Shown here: one piece after another, positions 42,121 to 50,831 of the stretch
Position numbering within the stretch: position 1 is the first letter of the stretch
Layout of the letters: every line of letters starts with the position of its first letter
From: an uncultured Christensenellaceae bacterium
Lineage (GTDB): Bacteria; Bacillota; Clostridia; Christensenellales; Christensenellaceae
Length of the DNA stretch: 64,000 nucleotides
Direction: 5' to 3'
NCBI GenBank assembly: GCA_910588425.1
Contig: CAJUPM010000002.1
Coordinates: 9,642-73,641 of the forward strand
Made by a program: the position numbers and the translations under genes
Notes under the pieces: generated by a model
What the model was told of the DNA's origin: nothing
The model's input: the letters and a program-made list of their open reading frames with translations, nothing else
Database searches by the model: none

Positions 42121-42184
42121 TTTTTCGGCAATTGCAATGCGGCAAAAAACAGGATATGATAAAAGAAAAGGGGGGAGAGGAAAC

Positions 42185-43270
42185 ATGAGAAAAACCAGAG
42201 TGATTTGCCTGATGCTTGTCGCTATCCTGCTGGCAGGGCTGCCAATGAGCGCCTTTGCACAGGCCGGAGAACAGGAGATCTTCATAAAGGCCGGGCAGGC
42301 GCAAAAACAAGAGGATGGGAGCTATCGGTTTGAAAAGCTGGAGCTTTCCGGCGGGCCGGTACTGGGCATTCAGATCTCCTTTGCCGATCAAATGAGGCAG
42401 GGCGATGCGCTGGTTGCGCCCGAAAAACTGCCGGAAGGGATTGCAGCCAATGAGGCGCTGACTTCGCACGCCATGCTCAGCTTTGATGTGGATCCCGAAA
42501 AAGCAAATGCGGAGGACGTTGAGTCGTTCCTGCGATCGGTCGCCTTTGCCAAGGGCGAAGAAACCGAGCAGCTTTTAGTCTACTTCAACCTTTCGGGCGA
42601 AAAACTGTATCGCCAGGTATTCTACTTTGCCGCCAATGATGCCTATTACGAGATTTTCTTCTCGCCGTGCTGTGCACTGCCCGTGCGGCATATGGATATG
42701 GAAACTTTCGTGCAGACCGAAGGCGTCTACCCGGTAGTGCGCGGATACAGCGAAAGACTGGGCCAGCTGGCTCAGCATGTGACGTACCGCGGAATGCAGG
42801 GAAAGCCTGCCCGGGTTCCGGATGAGGCGACGGACAACTTCCTTTGGGAAGTTCTGAATTTTGGCGCGACGATTGGGGCCATCTATGTGGAAGACGGCTG
42901 GTACTGGATGGATGAAAAAGGAGAGGCGACATCCGAAAAAGTGGAATATGCGCGCATTGCAGAGACAGAGCCGCGCTACGGCAATTATCTGCACTACAGC
43001 ATCAACTACCAAAAGGAAGACGACGGCCGGCATGGCCTGCGCTCGGCCGCGGGAAATCACCAATGCACAGGCTATCTCATCGAGTACGATAGTTCCCTTT
43101 TAGCGCAGAATTCCGGGCAGGCAGAACTCTATGCCTCGGATATTGGAAAAACGGGCGGAGAAGGCAATCTGCTTTGGCTGGGATGGGTTCTGATTGGCGT
43201 TTTGGCGGCGGCAGGGCTGGCTTGGGCAGTAGCAGAGAAAAACAGGCGGAAAAAAGGGAAGGAAAAATAA
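42185..43270 (+). CDS. Secreted protein with C-terminal membrane anchor, unknown
   Basis: A 361-residue protein not recognised. It has a signal peptide (MRKTRVICLMLVAILLAGLP, cleavage after SAFA), an extracellular body of about 310 residues and a C-terminal span (LLWLGWVLIGVLAAAGLAWAV) with a basic stop-transfer end KNRRKKGKEK. The body is mixed alpha/beta with many aromatic residues (YYEIFFSPCCALPVRHMDM) and ends in a histidine/cysteine patch (AAGNHQCTGYLIEYD). GGGGGGAGAGG precedes the ATG. It is monocistronic with a terminator behind. No catalytic motif is seen. Confidence 0.7.
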   Translation: MRKTRVICLMLVAILLAGLPMSAFAQAGEQEIFIKAGQAQKQEDGSYRFEKLELSGGPVLGIQISFADQMRQGDALVAPEKLPEGIAANEALTSHAMLSFDVDPEKANAEDVESFLRSVAFAKGEETEQLLVYFNLSGEKLYRQVFYFAANDAYYEIFFSPCCALPVRHMDMETFVQTEGVYPVVRGYSERLGQLAQHVTYRGMQGKPARVPDEATDNFLWEVLNFGATIGAIYVEDGWYWMDEKGEATSEKVEYARIAETEPRYGNYLHYSINYQKEDDGRHGLRSAAGNHQCTGYLIEYDSSLLAQNSGQAELYASDIGKTGGEGNLLWLGWVLIGVLAAAGLAWAVAEKNRRKKGKEK

Positions 43271-43273
43271 ACC

Positions 43274-43303
43274 AAAAAGCCAGAAGCGTGCTTCTGGCTT
43301 TTC
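43274..43303 (+). terminator. Rho-independent terminator
   Basis: AAAGCCAGAAG, loop CGTG, CTTCTGGCTTT, then T residues. Confidence 0.9.
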
Positions 43304-43400
43304 TTTTGCGGCAAAAATGGGCAGGACGGCTTCAAAAGCAGGTTGCAAAAAAAGTAGAATCCCGGTAAAATAAAAAAGAATATGCGAGGAGGGAAATGCG

Positions 43401-43658
43401 ATGTATACATACTACACAAAAGGCGTCTGCTCATCCAGAATGGAAGTGGAGCTAGACGGCGATAAGATAAAAGCGGTTCGCATTGCGGGCGGCTGCAACG
43501 GCAATTTGCAGGGAATCATCCGGCTGGTGGAAGGGATGGATGCGAAGGAGGCGATTGGGAGGCTTCGGGGCATCCACTGCGGCCCTAAGGCGACCTCCTG
43601 CCCGGATCAGCTCTCGATTGCGCTGGAGCAGGCGCTGGCCGAGCGTGCAAAAGGATGA
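43401..43658 (+). CDS. TSCPD-domain protein (TIGR03905 type)
   Basis: An 85-residue protein. GVCSSRMEVELDGDKIKAVRI, GGCNGNLQGI and the closing HCGPKATSCPDQLSIAL give the TSCPD motif, a cysteine-rich domain also found at the end of class II ribonucleotide reductases. Four cysteines (C10, C32, C60, C67) could bind metal. GAGGAGGG precedes the ATG. Its stop overlaps the start of the nitroreductase gene (ATGA). The stand-alone form has no settled role. Confidence 0.88.
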   Translation: MYTYYTKGVCSSRMEVELDGDKIKAVRIAGGCNGNLQGIIRLVEGMDAKEAIGRLRGIHCGPKATSCPDQLSIALEQALAERAKG

Positions 43659-44248
43659 ATGAGACGATTGCGGCCATTATGGGCCGACGGAGCATCCGCA
43701 AATTTGAGCAAAGGCAAGTGCCTGAAGCGCTGCTGCAGGAAATCCTGGAGGCAGGGCGCGCCGCGCCCAGCGGCGGAAACATTCAAACAAGCCATCTTTT
43801 GGTGATACAATCCCCGAAAATTTTGCGCGAGATGACAGAGCTGGCCGTGCGGCGCCTGGCCTTGCTGGAATACGATGAGAAAACCTATCAAAGCCTGCGC
43901 ACGGCCATAGAGCGGGCGAGGAAGGGCTACTGGGATTTCACCTATGGCGCGCCGACGTTTATTGTCGTGGCCAACCAGAGGGAATATGCCCATAATAACC
44001 ACCTGGCAGACAGCGCATGCGTCATCCAAAACATGATGATCGCCGCGCAGTCGCTGGGCATTGGGACATGCTATATCAACAACCTCAAATGGCTGAATGA
44101 GGATGGCGTCATGCTGGACTACCTGCGGAGCCTGGGTCTTGGGGAAAAGGAAGTGCCCTGCGGCAGCCTGAGCATGGGGTACAGCGCAATGAAAAAAGAA
44201 TTGTCGCCGCTGAAGCGGACGGGCAACCTTGTAACTCGAATTGGATAA
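43655..44248 (+). CDS. Nitroreductase family flavoprotein
   Basis: A 197-residue FMN-dependent reductase. MGRRSIRKFEQRQVPEALLQ is the family opening with the arginines that hold FMN phosphate, APSGGNIQTSHLLVI the second site and DSACVIQNMMIAAQSLGIGTCYI the central helix; GSLSMGY is the end motif. It probably reduces a quinone, nitro group or similar acceptor with NAD(P)H. The start overlaps the TSCPD gene by four bases, so translation is coupled; the DUF1846 gene follows after 13 bases. Confidence 0.9.
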   Translation: MNETIAAIMGRRSIRKFEQRQVPEALLQEILEAGRAAPSGGNIQTSHLLVIQSPKILREMTELAVRRLALLEYDEKTYQSLRTAIERARKGYWDFTYGAPTFIVVANQREYAHNNHLADSACVIQNMMIAAQSLGIGTCYINNLKWLNEDGVMLDYLRSLGLGEKEVPCGSLSMGYSAMKKELSPLKRTGNLVTRIG

Positions 44249-44261
44249 AACTGGGGGAAAT

Positions 44262-45749
44262 ATGAAGGGCACTGGATTTGACAACGAAAAATACCTGCAT
44301 TTGCAGTCTGAACAGATCCGCAAGCGGATCGCGCAGTTTGGCGGCAAGCTCTATCTGGAATTCGGCGGCAAGCTTTTTGACGATTACCACGCTTCCAGGG
44401 TGCTGCCGGGGTTTGCGCCGGACAGCAAAGTCAAGATGCTGCTTCAGCTCAAGGATCAGGCCGAGATTGTTTTTGTTATCAATGCGGCGGATATTGAGAA
44501 AAACAAAGTTCGCAGTGATCTTGGCATCACCTACGATGCGGATATTCTGCGGCTGACGGATGCGTTCCGCTCCATCGGGCTTTATGTGGGCAGCGTGGTT
44601 ATCACGCGCTATCAGGGGCAGAGCGCGGCGGATGTTTTCCAGAAGCGGCTGCAAAGCCTTGGGATCAAGGTCTACCGCCATTACCCCATCGAGGGCTATC
44701 CCTCAAACGTGCAGAAGATCGTCAGCGATGAAGGGTATGGCAAAAACGACTATATCGAGACAGAGCGCTCGCTGGTCGTCGTAACGGCGCCGGGGCCGGG
44801 CAGCGGCAAAATGGCAACCTGCCTTTCGCAGCTCTACCATGAGCATAAGCGAGGTGTCCAGGCGGGATACGCCAAGTTCGAGACCTTCCCCATCTGGAAT
44901 ATTCCCCTCAAGCATCCGGTTAATATCGCCTATGAGGCGGCTACGGCAGACCTGAATGACGTCAACATGATAGACCCGTTCCACCTGGAGGAATACGGCA
45001 AGACGGCCGTCAACTATAACCGGGATGTCGAGATTTTCCCGGTTCTGAGCGCCATGTTCGAGCGCATTTTGGGCTATTCCCCCTATAAATCGCCGACGGA
45101 TATGGGCGTGAATATGGCGGGATTCTGCATTACGGATGATGAAACCGTCAAAGCCGCGGCGCGCCAGGAGATCATCCGGCGCTATTATGCCGCGCTTTGC
45201 GACCGCCGCAAAGGCATCGTAGAAGAGGATCTCGGCGACAAAATCGCCCTGCTCATGGAGCAGGCCGGCACGAACGCATCCGATCGCAGGGTTGTGGCGG
45301 CGGCGCTCGGGAAGGACGAGCTGACCCAGGGCCCGGCGGCGGCAATCGCGCTGGGGGATGGGCGCATTATCACCGGCAAGACGTCGGCTCTGCTGGGCGC
45401 ATCTTCCACACTGCTGCTCAATGCGCTCAAAGCCCTTTGCGGGCTCCCGGATGAGCTGCTGCTCATCTCGCCGGAGGTCATCGAGCCCATTCAGCGGCTC
45501 AAAACAAAGTGCCTCGGCAACCGCAACCCCAGGCTGCATATGGATGAGACGCTCATCGCTCTTTCCATCTGCGCGGCGACAGACCCGAACGCCGAGCTGG
45601 CATTGCAGCAAATCTCCAGGCTAAAAGGCCTGGAGGCGCATTCGACGGTGCTGCTCTCCTCTGTGGATGAGGGAGTCTTCCGAAAGTTGGGCGTCAACCT
45701 GACCTGCGAGCCAAAATATGAGACGAACAAACTGTATCAAAAAAGCTAG
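44262..45749 (+). CDS. DUF1846 family protein
   Basis: A 495-residue protein of a family present in many Firmicutes, with no assigned reaction. FDNEKYLHLQSEQIRKRI near the N-terminus, LYLEFGGKLFDDYHASRVLPGF and VTAPGPGSGKMATCLSQ, a phosphate-loop-like turn, are hallmarks. KFETFPIWNIPLKHPVN and AATADLNDVNMIDPFH follow. ATG at 44262 is chosen because GGGGGAAA lies before it; a TTG 21 bases earlier overlaps the nitroreductase gene. It is the third gene of the operon beginning at 43401. Confidence 0.9.
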   Translation: MKGTGFDNEKYLHLQSEQIRKRIAQFGGKLYLEFGGKLFDDYHASRVLPGFAPDSKVKMLLQLKDQAEIVFVINAADIEKNKVRSDLGITYDADILRLTDAFRSIGLYVGSVVITRYQGQSAADVFQKRLQSLGIKVYRHYPIEGYPSNVQKIVSDEGYGKNDYIETERSLVVVTAPGPGSGKMATCLSQLYHEHKRGVQAGYAKFETFPIWNIPLKHPVNIAYEAATADLNDVNMIDPFHLEEYGKTAVNYNRDVEIFPVLSAMFERILGYSPYKSPTDMGVNMAGFCITDDETVKAAARQEIIRRYYAALCDRRKGIVEEDLGDKIALLMEQAGTNASDRRVVAAALGKDELTQGPAAAIALGDGRIITGKTSALLGASSTLLLNALKALCGLPDELLLISPEVIEPIQRLKTKCLGNRNPRLHMDETLIALSICAATDPNAELALQQISRLKGLEAHSTVLLSSVDEGVFRKLGVNLTCEPKYETNKLYQKS

Positions 45750-45768
45750 AGCAACGCTCTAGCTTTTC
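45739..45768. terminator. Bidirectional terminator
   Basis: AAAAAGCTAGAGC pairs with GCTCTAGCTTTT around AAC, between the convergent DUF1846 and TetR genes; it contains the DUF1846 stop codon. Confidence 0.85.
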
Positions 45769-45779
45769 TATTTGCGCCG

Positions 45780-46337
45780 CTATTGCAGCAGTTCGTGCAC
45801 ATAGCGCCGCAGTTCTTCTTTTGGGATGGAAGTATCGTGCTCCAGCCACCAGCTTGCCAAAGAGAAAAACGCGCCGGTGTAAAATTCGGCCAGCGCCTCG
45901 GCGGGAATTTCGGCCGGGTGGCGCAGGCTGTTTTTGGGAAAATGGTTGAAATCGTCCAAAAGGAGTTGTACGATATTTTTATGGAACACTCTCGTGATGT
46001 CCCCGCCGCGGTTGGCCCGCAGCATGCGCGAATATGCCATTCGGTTTTCATATAGATGATCCAGAACCTGATCGATCATCGCCAGGTAGAAGGCATGGGG
46101 CTCCTCACTGCGGGAAATTTGCGAGATGAATTCCTCCTGCATGGATTCGATGGCACAGCGCAGCAGATGATATTTATCCTCAAAATGGTTGTAGAAGGTT
46201 GTGCGATGCACCATGGCTTTTTGGCAAATATCCGTCACGCTGATCTCGTTAAACGGTTTGTGCTCCATGAGATCGAACAGAGCGGCGTAAAGAAACTTGT
46301 GTGTCTTCCGAATGCGAAGATCTTGCTTTTGAGCCAT
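45780..46337 (-). CDS. TetR/AcrR family transcriptional regulator
   Basis: A 185-residue repressor. LYAALFDLMEHKPFNEISVTDICQKA then MVHRTTFYNHFEDKYHLL is a standard TetR helix-turn-helix. The C-terminal ligand domain (about 70-185) contains RMLRANRGGD and AEFYTGAFFSLASWWLEH, a type seen in regulators of membrane-stress exporters. GGAGG precedes the ATG. It diverges from the ABC transporter genes at 46507 and 47208 and most likely represses them. The ligand is unknown. Confidence 0.9.
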   Translation of the reverse strand: MAQKQDLRIRKTHKFLYAALFDLMEHKPFNEISVTDICQKAMVHRTTFYNHFEDKYHLLRCAIESMQEEFISQISRSEEPHAFYLAMIDQVLDHLYENRMAYSRMLRANRGGDITRVFHKNIVQLLLDDFNHFPKNSLRHPAEIPAEALAEFYTGAFFSLASWWLEHDTSIPKEELRRYVHELLQ

Positions 46338-46506
46338 ATGAGCCTCCGGTTTTCTACTGAACTATCGATTTTATAAAATATTATACAAATGAAGAGTAAT
46401 TGAGCCTTGACGAATTTCTCTTTCTCTTTTACACTTTTTTCAATACTTGTAGTATTAGTATACAGTTGTCGAGCAAAATGTCAAGCAGAAGAAGGGAGAC
46501 AGTTTT

Positions 46507-47208
46507 ATGGCATTTGTCGAATTTCAAAATGTGAGCAAGATATACCGCCAGGGAGAAGTGGAGACGAGAGCTTTGGACGGCGTTAATTTTACGATGGAGC
46601 AGGGGGAGTTCGTCGTCATCGTGGGTGCGTCAGGCGCGGGAAAGACGACACTGCTCAATATTCTCGGCGGAATGGATAGCTGCACGGAGGGGCGCATTCT
46701 GATCGAAGGGCGGGATATCAGCCATTACTCCGCAAGACAGCTGACCGAATACCGCCGCTATGATATTGGGTTTGTCTTTCAGTTCTATAATCTGGTGCAA
46801 AACCTGACGGCGCGGGAAAACGTGGAGCTGGCGGCGCAGATCTGCAAAGAGCCTTTGCCGGCGGAGCAGGTTTTGGAGCAGGTTGGATTGGGGCACCGCA
46901 TGGCGCACTTTCCGGCACAGCTCTCGGGCGGTGAGCAGCAGAGAGTCGCCATTGCCCGGGCTCTGGCAAAGAACCCAAAGCTGCTTTTATGCGACGAGCC
47001 GACAGGCGCGCTGGACTATAAGACGGGCAAGGCGATTCTTAAACTATTGCAGGATACCTGCAAGAACAGCAAGAAGACGGTGGCCCTTATCACGCACAAC
47101 CAGGCGTTTACCGCGCTGGCAGATCGCGTCATTCAGGTCAGCAGCGGAAAGGTGACGGATATGCGGATCAATGAGAATCCCATGTCCGCAGAAAGGATTG
47201 AGTGGTAA
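46507..47208 (+). CDS. ABC transporter ATP-binding protein (MacB/LolD type)
   Basis: ATPase of 233 residues that pairs with the large permease encoded next. Walker A GASGAGKT at 40-47, the FQFYNLVQNLTARENVELA Q-loop region, signature LSGGEQQR, Walker B LLLCDEPTGALD and the switch histidine in ALITHNQAFT are complete. EVETRALDGVNF is typical of the MacB/LolD/FtsE branch, which drives mechanotransmission rather than simple import. AAGGGAG precedes the ATG. The gap in front (46338-46506) is AT-rich and holds the divergent promoters. Confidence 0.93.
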   Translation: MAFVEFQNVSKIYRQGEVETRALDGVNFTMEQGEFVVIVGASGAGKTTLLNILGGMDSCTEGRILIEGRDISHYSARQLTEYRRYDIGFVFQFYNLVQNLTARENVELAAQICKEPLPAEQVLEQVGLGHRMAHFPAQLSGGEQQRVAIARALAKNPKLLLCDEPTGALDYKTGKAILKLLQDTCKNSKKTVALITHNQAFTALADRVIQVSSGKVTDMRINENPMSAERIEW

Positions 47209-50200
47209 TGAGCGCATTTTTCAAAGATATTTTTCGCTCGGTCCGCCGCTCGATGAGCCGCTTTTTATCCATCATCGCCATCACGGCCCTGGGCGCGGGC
47301 GTGTTTGCCGGGCTGGCGGCTGTGGCGCCGGATATGTGGCAGACGGGAGACGACTACTTCGATCGGCAAAACCTGATGGATCTCCGCCTGCTCTCAACAT
47401 ATGGCTTCACAGAGGATGACATCGCGCAAATACGCGGGGAAGAGGGCGTACGCGGCGTGTTTGCGACGTACAGCGCCGATGCCGTCGCCAGCATCGGCGG
47501 GACGGATTATACCCTTCGCCTGCACGGCCTTCCGGACGATCCGGGGCGCATGGCGCAGGACGATATGAACCTGCCGGTGCTGGTGGAAGGCCGCTGGCCC
47601 GAAAAAAAGGGCGAATGCGTGCTGGTAAAAAAGGCCATTGAGATCGACAGCGAGCAGATTGGCGACCGCATTGTCATTCAAAATGAGGACGGCGAGCTGG
47701 ATGACATGCTGGCTTGCATGGAATACGAGATTGTCGGGTTTGTGGAATCGCCGTACTATCTCTCCTTTACGCTGGGCACGACGGACAAGGGCAACGGGAC
47801 GCTCTACTATGCCGCATATGTCCGGCAGGAAACCTTTGCCGCAGAAGTGTATACCGATGTCTATGTGAGCATAGAGGGCGCAGAAGAACTAAATAGCTTT
47901 GGGCAGGAATACCACGATTTGATCGCGGACAGCAAAGCGCGGCTGGAAATTTTGGCGGATGAACGGCAGGAAGTTCGCCTGGAAGAGATCCGGCAGGAGG
48001 CAAATGAGAAACTGCTGGATGCAAAGCAGGAATATGTGGAGGGCAAAGCCGAGGCCGAGGAGCAATTGGCCGAGGCAAAGGCACAGCTGCAAGATGCCAG
48101 AGAGCAGATAGAAAAGGGCGAAGAGAAACTGCGGGACGGCCAGAGGGAATATGACCAGGGCGTGCTTTTGCTGGTGGAGCAGAAGGCGGAATATCAGCAG
48201 AAAATCGCCGCGGCAGAGCAGCAGCTGGCTCAGTCCCAGCAGGAGATAGAGAGGGGCAGGAGCCAGCTTGCCCAGGGAAAAGAACAGCTGGATGCCTATG
48301 AAGCGCTTTTTGCAGAGCAAAGCGCGGCAGGGCAGAAGCAGCTGGAGGAGGAGCGCAAAAAGCTGGAAGGCTGGAGTGCACAACTGGAGAAACTGGCAGA
48401 GCAGATCGCGACCGCAGAGCAGATAGAGGCGGCGGGCGGAAGCGTCCCCGAACTGCCCGCGATGCGCCAGCAGTATGCGGAGCAAATGCGGCAGCTGGCC
48501 GATGCCAAGGCGCTGTTGGAGCAGAAGACTCAGGAGGGGCAGGAGGAGCTCGCAAAGCGCCGAGCTGAACTGGATGCGGCCTGGGAGGAGTACCATACAA
48601 AGGCGGCGGTGCTGGAGGCTGGCAGCCTGGATCTGGAAAAGGGAAAGAACGAGTTGGCGCGCCAAAAAGGCGAGGCCGAGCAGGGATTCGGGCAGGCTGA
48701 AGCGCAGCTGGCGGCTGCGAAGGAGCAGCTAGAGCGCGGCAAAGCCGAGCTGGCGGATGCCAAAAAGCAGCTGGAACGCGGCGAAAGAGAGTATCAGGAG
48801 GGCAAAGTGGAAGCAGAGGAACAGCTTGCCGATGCAAAACAGCAGATTGAGGATGCCGAGCGCCAAATTGCCGAGCTTGCGGCACCGGAATGGTATCTTC
48901 TAGATCGGGATATGACAGAGAGCATCGTGCTTTTTGATGCGAGCACGGAGCGCATGAACCAGCTCAAGACGGTTTTCCCGGTGGTGTTCTTCCTGGTGGC
49001 GGCGCTGGTCGCGCTGACGACCATGACGCGCATGGTAGATGAGGAGCGCGGCATCATCGGGACGTATAAGGCCCTGGGGTATTCCAATGTGAAAATCGGC
49101 TTCAAATACCTCTGTTATGCCGCGATGGCGACGATTCTCGGATCCGCGCTGGGCATCGGGCTGGGCATGTATTTCCTGCCCAAGATCATATGGAATGCCT
49201 ATGGAATTGTATTTTCGCTTCCCAAAATGCTGATCACCTTCCACTGGGGAATCGCATTGCAGGCGCTTTTGGCACTGCTCTTTTTCACGCTGGGGGCGAC
49301 CTACCTGGCCTGCAAAGCCTCGCTCTTTGAAGTGCCGGCACGCCTTTTGCAGCCCCGAGCGCCCAAGGCGGGCAAGCGCATTTTGCTGGAGCGCATCGGC
49401 TTGCTCTGGAAAAGGCTGAATTTTACCGCCAAAACCACGGCGCGCAACCTGTTTCTCAACAAGCGGCGGCTGATTATGACGGCGCTGGGCGTTGCGGGGT
49501 GCACGGCTCTGCTGGTTACGGCTATGGGCGCCCGGGATTCGGTCAGCACGGTTTTGGGCGATCAGTTTGAAGATATCTACCGGTTCGACGTCATGGCAAC
49601 GCTGGCGGAGCAGGAAATTTCCGGCGAGCTTTTGGATGCGCTGGAAACCCCGCAGCTGTTCGAGAGCTATCTGCAAATCATGAACAAGAACATGAATGCC
49701 ACGAACCAGGAAGAGAGCTATACCATGACGGCCTATCTCTATATTCCAAAACAGCCGGAACGGCTGAGCGAGTTTGTGGATCTGCGCCACCGCAGGGATA
49801 AGGCAAAAATCCCATTTGGGGAGGACAGCGTTGTCATCACGGAAAAACTGGCGGAAAACCTTGGCCTGAAGCCGGGAGACACGCTGCGCCTGCAATCCGT
49901 GACGGCGCCGGATGCCCGGCCGACCGAGCTGATTGTAACGGATATCTGCGAGAATTATGTGTTCAACTATATCTATGTCTCGCCAAAGGTCTATGAAAAG
50001 GCGGCAGGCAAGCCATGCGAGTTTACCCAGCTGGTCGCCCGGACGAATCCGGAAGAAACCCAGGCGGCGATCCAAAAATTAGAGGAGCTCTCACAGCAGG
50101 TGCCGACGATCACGCTCATCTCGGATATTATCGGGACGGTGAAGGGATCCATCGATAGCGTCAATATCATCATCTTCGTGCTCATCATCCTGGCCGGGGC

Positions 50201-50561
50201 GCTGGCCTTCATCGTGCTTTATAACCTGACGAATATCAATGTGGGCGAGCGCGTGCGGGAAATCGCGACGCTCAAAGTGCTGGGATTCCGCTCTGGGGAG
50301 ACCAACGCCTATATTTTCCGGGAGACGCTGATTCTCTCGATGATCGGGTGTGTCCTGGGCCTGGGGCTTGGGCTGGTGCTCTATCAGTATGTGGTAAAGA
50401 CGGTAGAAGTCGATATTCTCATGCTGGGGCGCACGGTGAGCCTGGGCGGGTATCTGATGGCCTCCGCCCTGACCATGCTCTTCACGTGGCTGGTGAGCAT
50501 TTTCATCAACCGCCGCATTCGGCAGGTGGATATGGTGGAATCGCTGAAATCTGTGGACTAA
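47208..50561 (+). CDS. FtsX-type ABC permease with long coiled-coil insertion
   Basis: A 1117-residue permease. One span near the N-terminus (about 19-40) leads to an outer domain, then a coiled coil of about 320 residues (roughly 245-565) rich in glutamine, glutamate and alanine with a repeat such as AEEQLAEAKAQLQ. Three spans follow (about 585-715), then a second outer domain (SYTMTAYLYIPKQPERLSE) and three more spans at the end (IIIFVLIILAGALAFIVLYNL). The two FtsX domains match the MacB/LolC-type duplicated plan. The ATG overlaps the stop of the ATPase gene (TAATG). Substrate unknown; peptides or lipids are likely. Confidence 0.9.
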   Translation: MSAFFKDIFRSVRRSMSRFLSIIAITALGAGVFAGLAAVAPDMWQTGDDYFDRQNLMDLRLLSTYGFTEDDIAQIRGEEGVRGVFATYSADAVASIGGTDYTLRLHGLPDDPGRMAQDDMNLPVLVEGRWPEKKGECVLVKKAIEIDSEQIGDRIVIQNEDGELDDMLACMEYEIVGFVESPYYLSFTLGTTDKGNGTLYYAAYVRQETFAAEVYTDVYVSIEGAEELNSFGQEYHDLIADSKARLEILADERQEVRLEEIRQEANEKLLDAKQEYVEGKAEAEEQLAEAKAQLQDAREQIEKGEEKLRDGQREYDQGVLLLVEQKAEYQQKIAAAEQQLAQSQQEIERGRSQLAQGKEQLDAYEALFAEQSAAGQKQLEEERKKLEGWSAQLEKLAEQIATAEQIEAAGGSVPELPAMRQQYAEQMRQLADAKALLEQKTQEGQEELAKRRAELDAAWEEYHTKAAVLEAGSLDLEKGKNELARQKGEAEQGFGQAEAQLAAAKEQLERGKAELADAKKQLERGEREYQEGKVEAEEQLADAKQQIEDAERQIAELAAPEWYLLDRDMTESIVLFDASTERMNQLKTVFPVVFFLVAALVALTTMTRMVDEERGIIGTYKALGYSNVKIGFKYLCYAAMATILGSALGIGLGMYFLPKIIWNAYGIVFSLPKMLITFHWGIALQALLALLFFTLGATYLACKASLFEVPARLLQPRAPKAGKRILLERIGLLWKRLNFTAKTTARNLFLNKRRLIMTALGVAGCTALLVTAMGARDSVSTVLGDQFEDIYRFDVMATLAEQEISGELLDALETPQLFESYLQIMNKNMNATNQEESYTMTAYLYIPKQPERLSEFVDLRHRRDKAKIPFGEDSVVITEKLAENLGLKPGDTLRLQSVTAPDARPTELIVTDICENYVFNYIYVSPKVYEKAAGKPCEFTQLVARTNPEETQAAIQKLEELSQQVPTITLISDIIGTVKGSIDSVNIIIFVLIILAGALAFIVLYNLTNINVGERVREIATLKVLGFRSGETNAYIFRETLILSMIGCVLGLGLGLVLYQYVVKTVEVDILMLGRTVSLGGYLMASALTMLFTWLVSIFINRRIRQVDMVESLKSVD

Positions 50562-50602
50562 GCAGAAAAAGAATGCTATACTCTGTTTAGGAGGGCAGAT
50601 AA

Positions 50603-50776
50603 ATGGCGAAACAACACAATTTATGCCGAAGCTTTGCGATGGCTCTGCCTGCCGCGCTCATGTTTTATGGGATTCCGGCGCTTCTGGCAGCGTGTGTTCT
50701 ATCCGGCGTTGGGGTTTTTAGCTGGCTGGTTTGCAGGGCTGTGCGCGAGAATAAGAAGAAGCGGCAGGAGATTTGA
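50603..50776 (+). CDS. Small membrane protein, 57 residues
   Basis: A short frame with a strong ribosome site, TTTAGGAGGG, eight bases before its ATG. The product begins MAKQHNLCRSFAMALPAALM and has one long or two short hydrophobic stretches (about 12-47) and a basic end RENKKKRQEI. A TATACT box lies at 50577-50582. A terminator follows 12 bases after the stop codon, so it may be an independent small gene. No relative is recognised. Confidence 0.6.
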   Translation: MAKQHNLCRSFAMALPAALMFYGIPALLAACVLSGVGVFSWLVCRAVRENKKKRQEI

Positions 50777-50787
50777 AAACGGCAAAA

Positions 50788-50814
50788 AGGTGCAGAGCAT
50801 TCTGCACCTTTTTT
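50788..50814 (+). terminator. Rho-independent terminator
   Basis: AAGGTGCAGA, GCAT, TCTGCACCTT, TTTT; it lies between the small membrane gene and the DUF1848 gene. Confidence 0.88.
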
Positions 50815-50831
50815 ATACAAGCGGAGGAACT

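Noticed and set aside
47950..48890. Internal repeats in the permease gene as a DNA-level tandem repeat
   Set aside because: The repetition is in heptad protein pattern (Gln, Glu, Ala, Leu), not in exact DNA units; sbcC shows the same effect.
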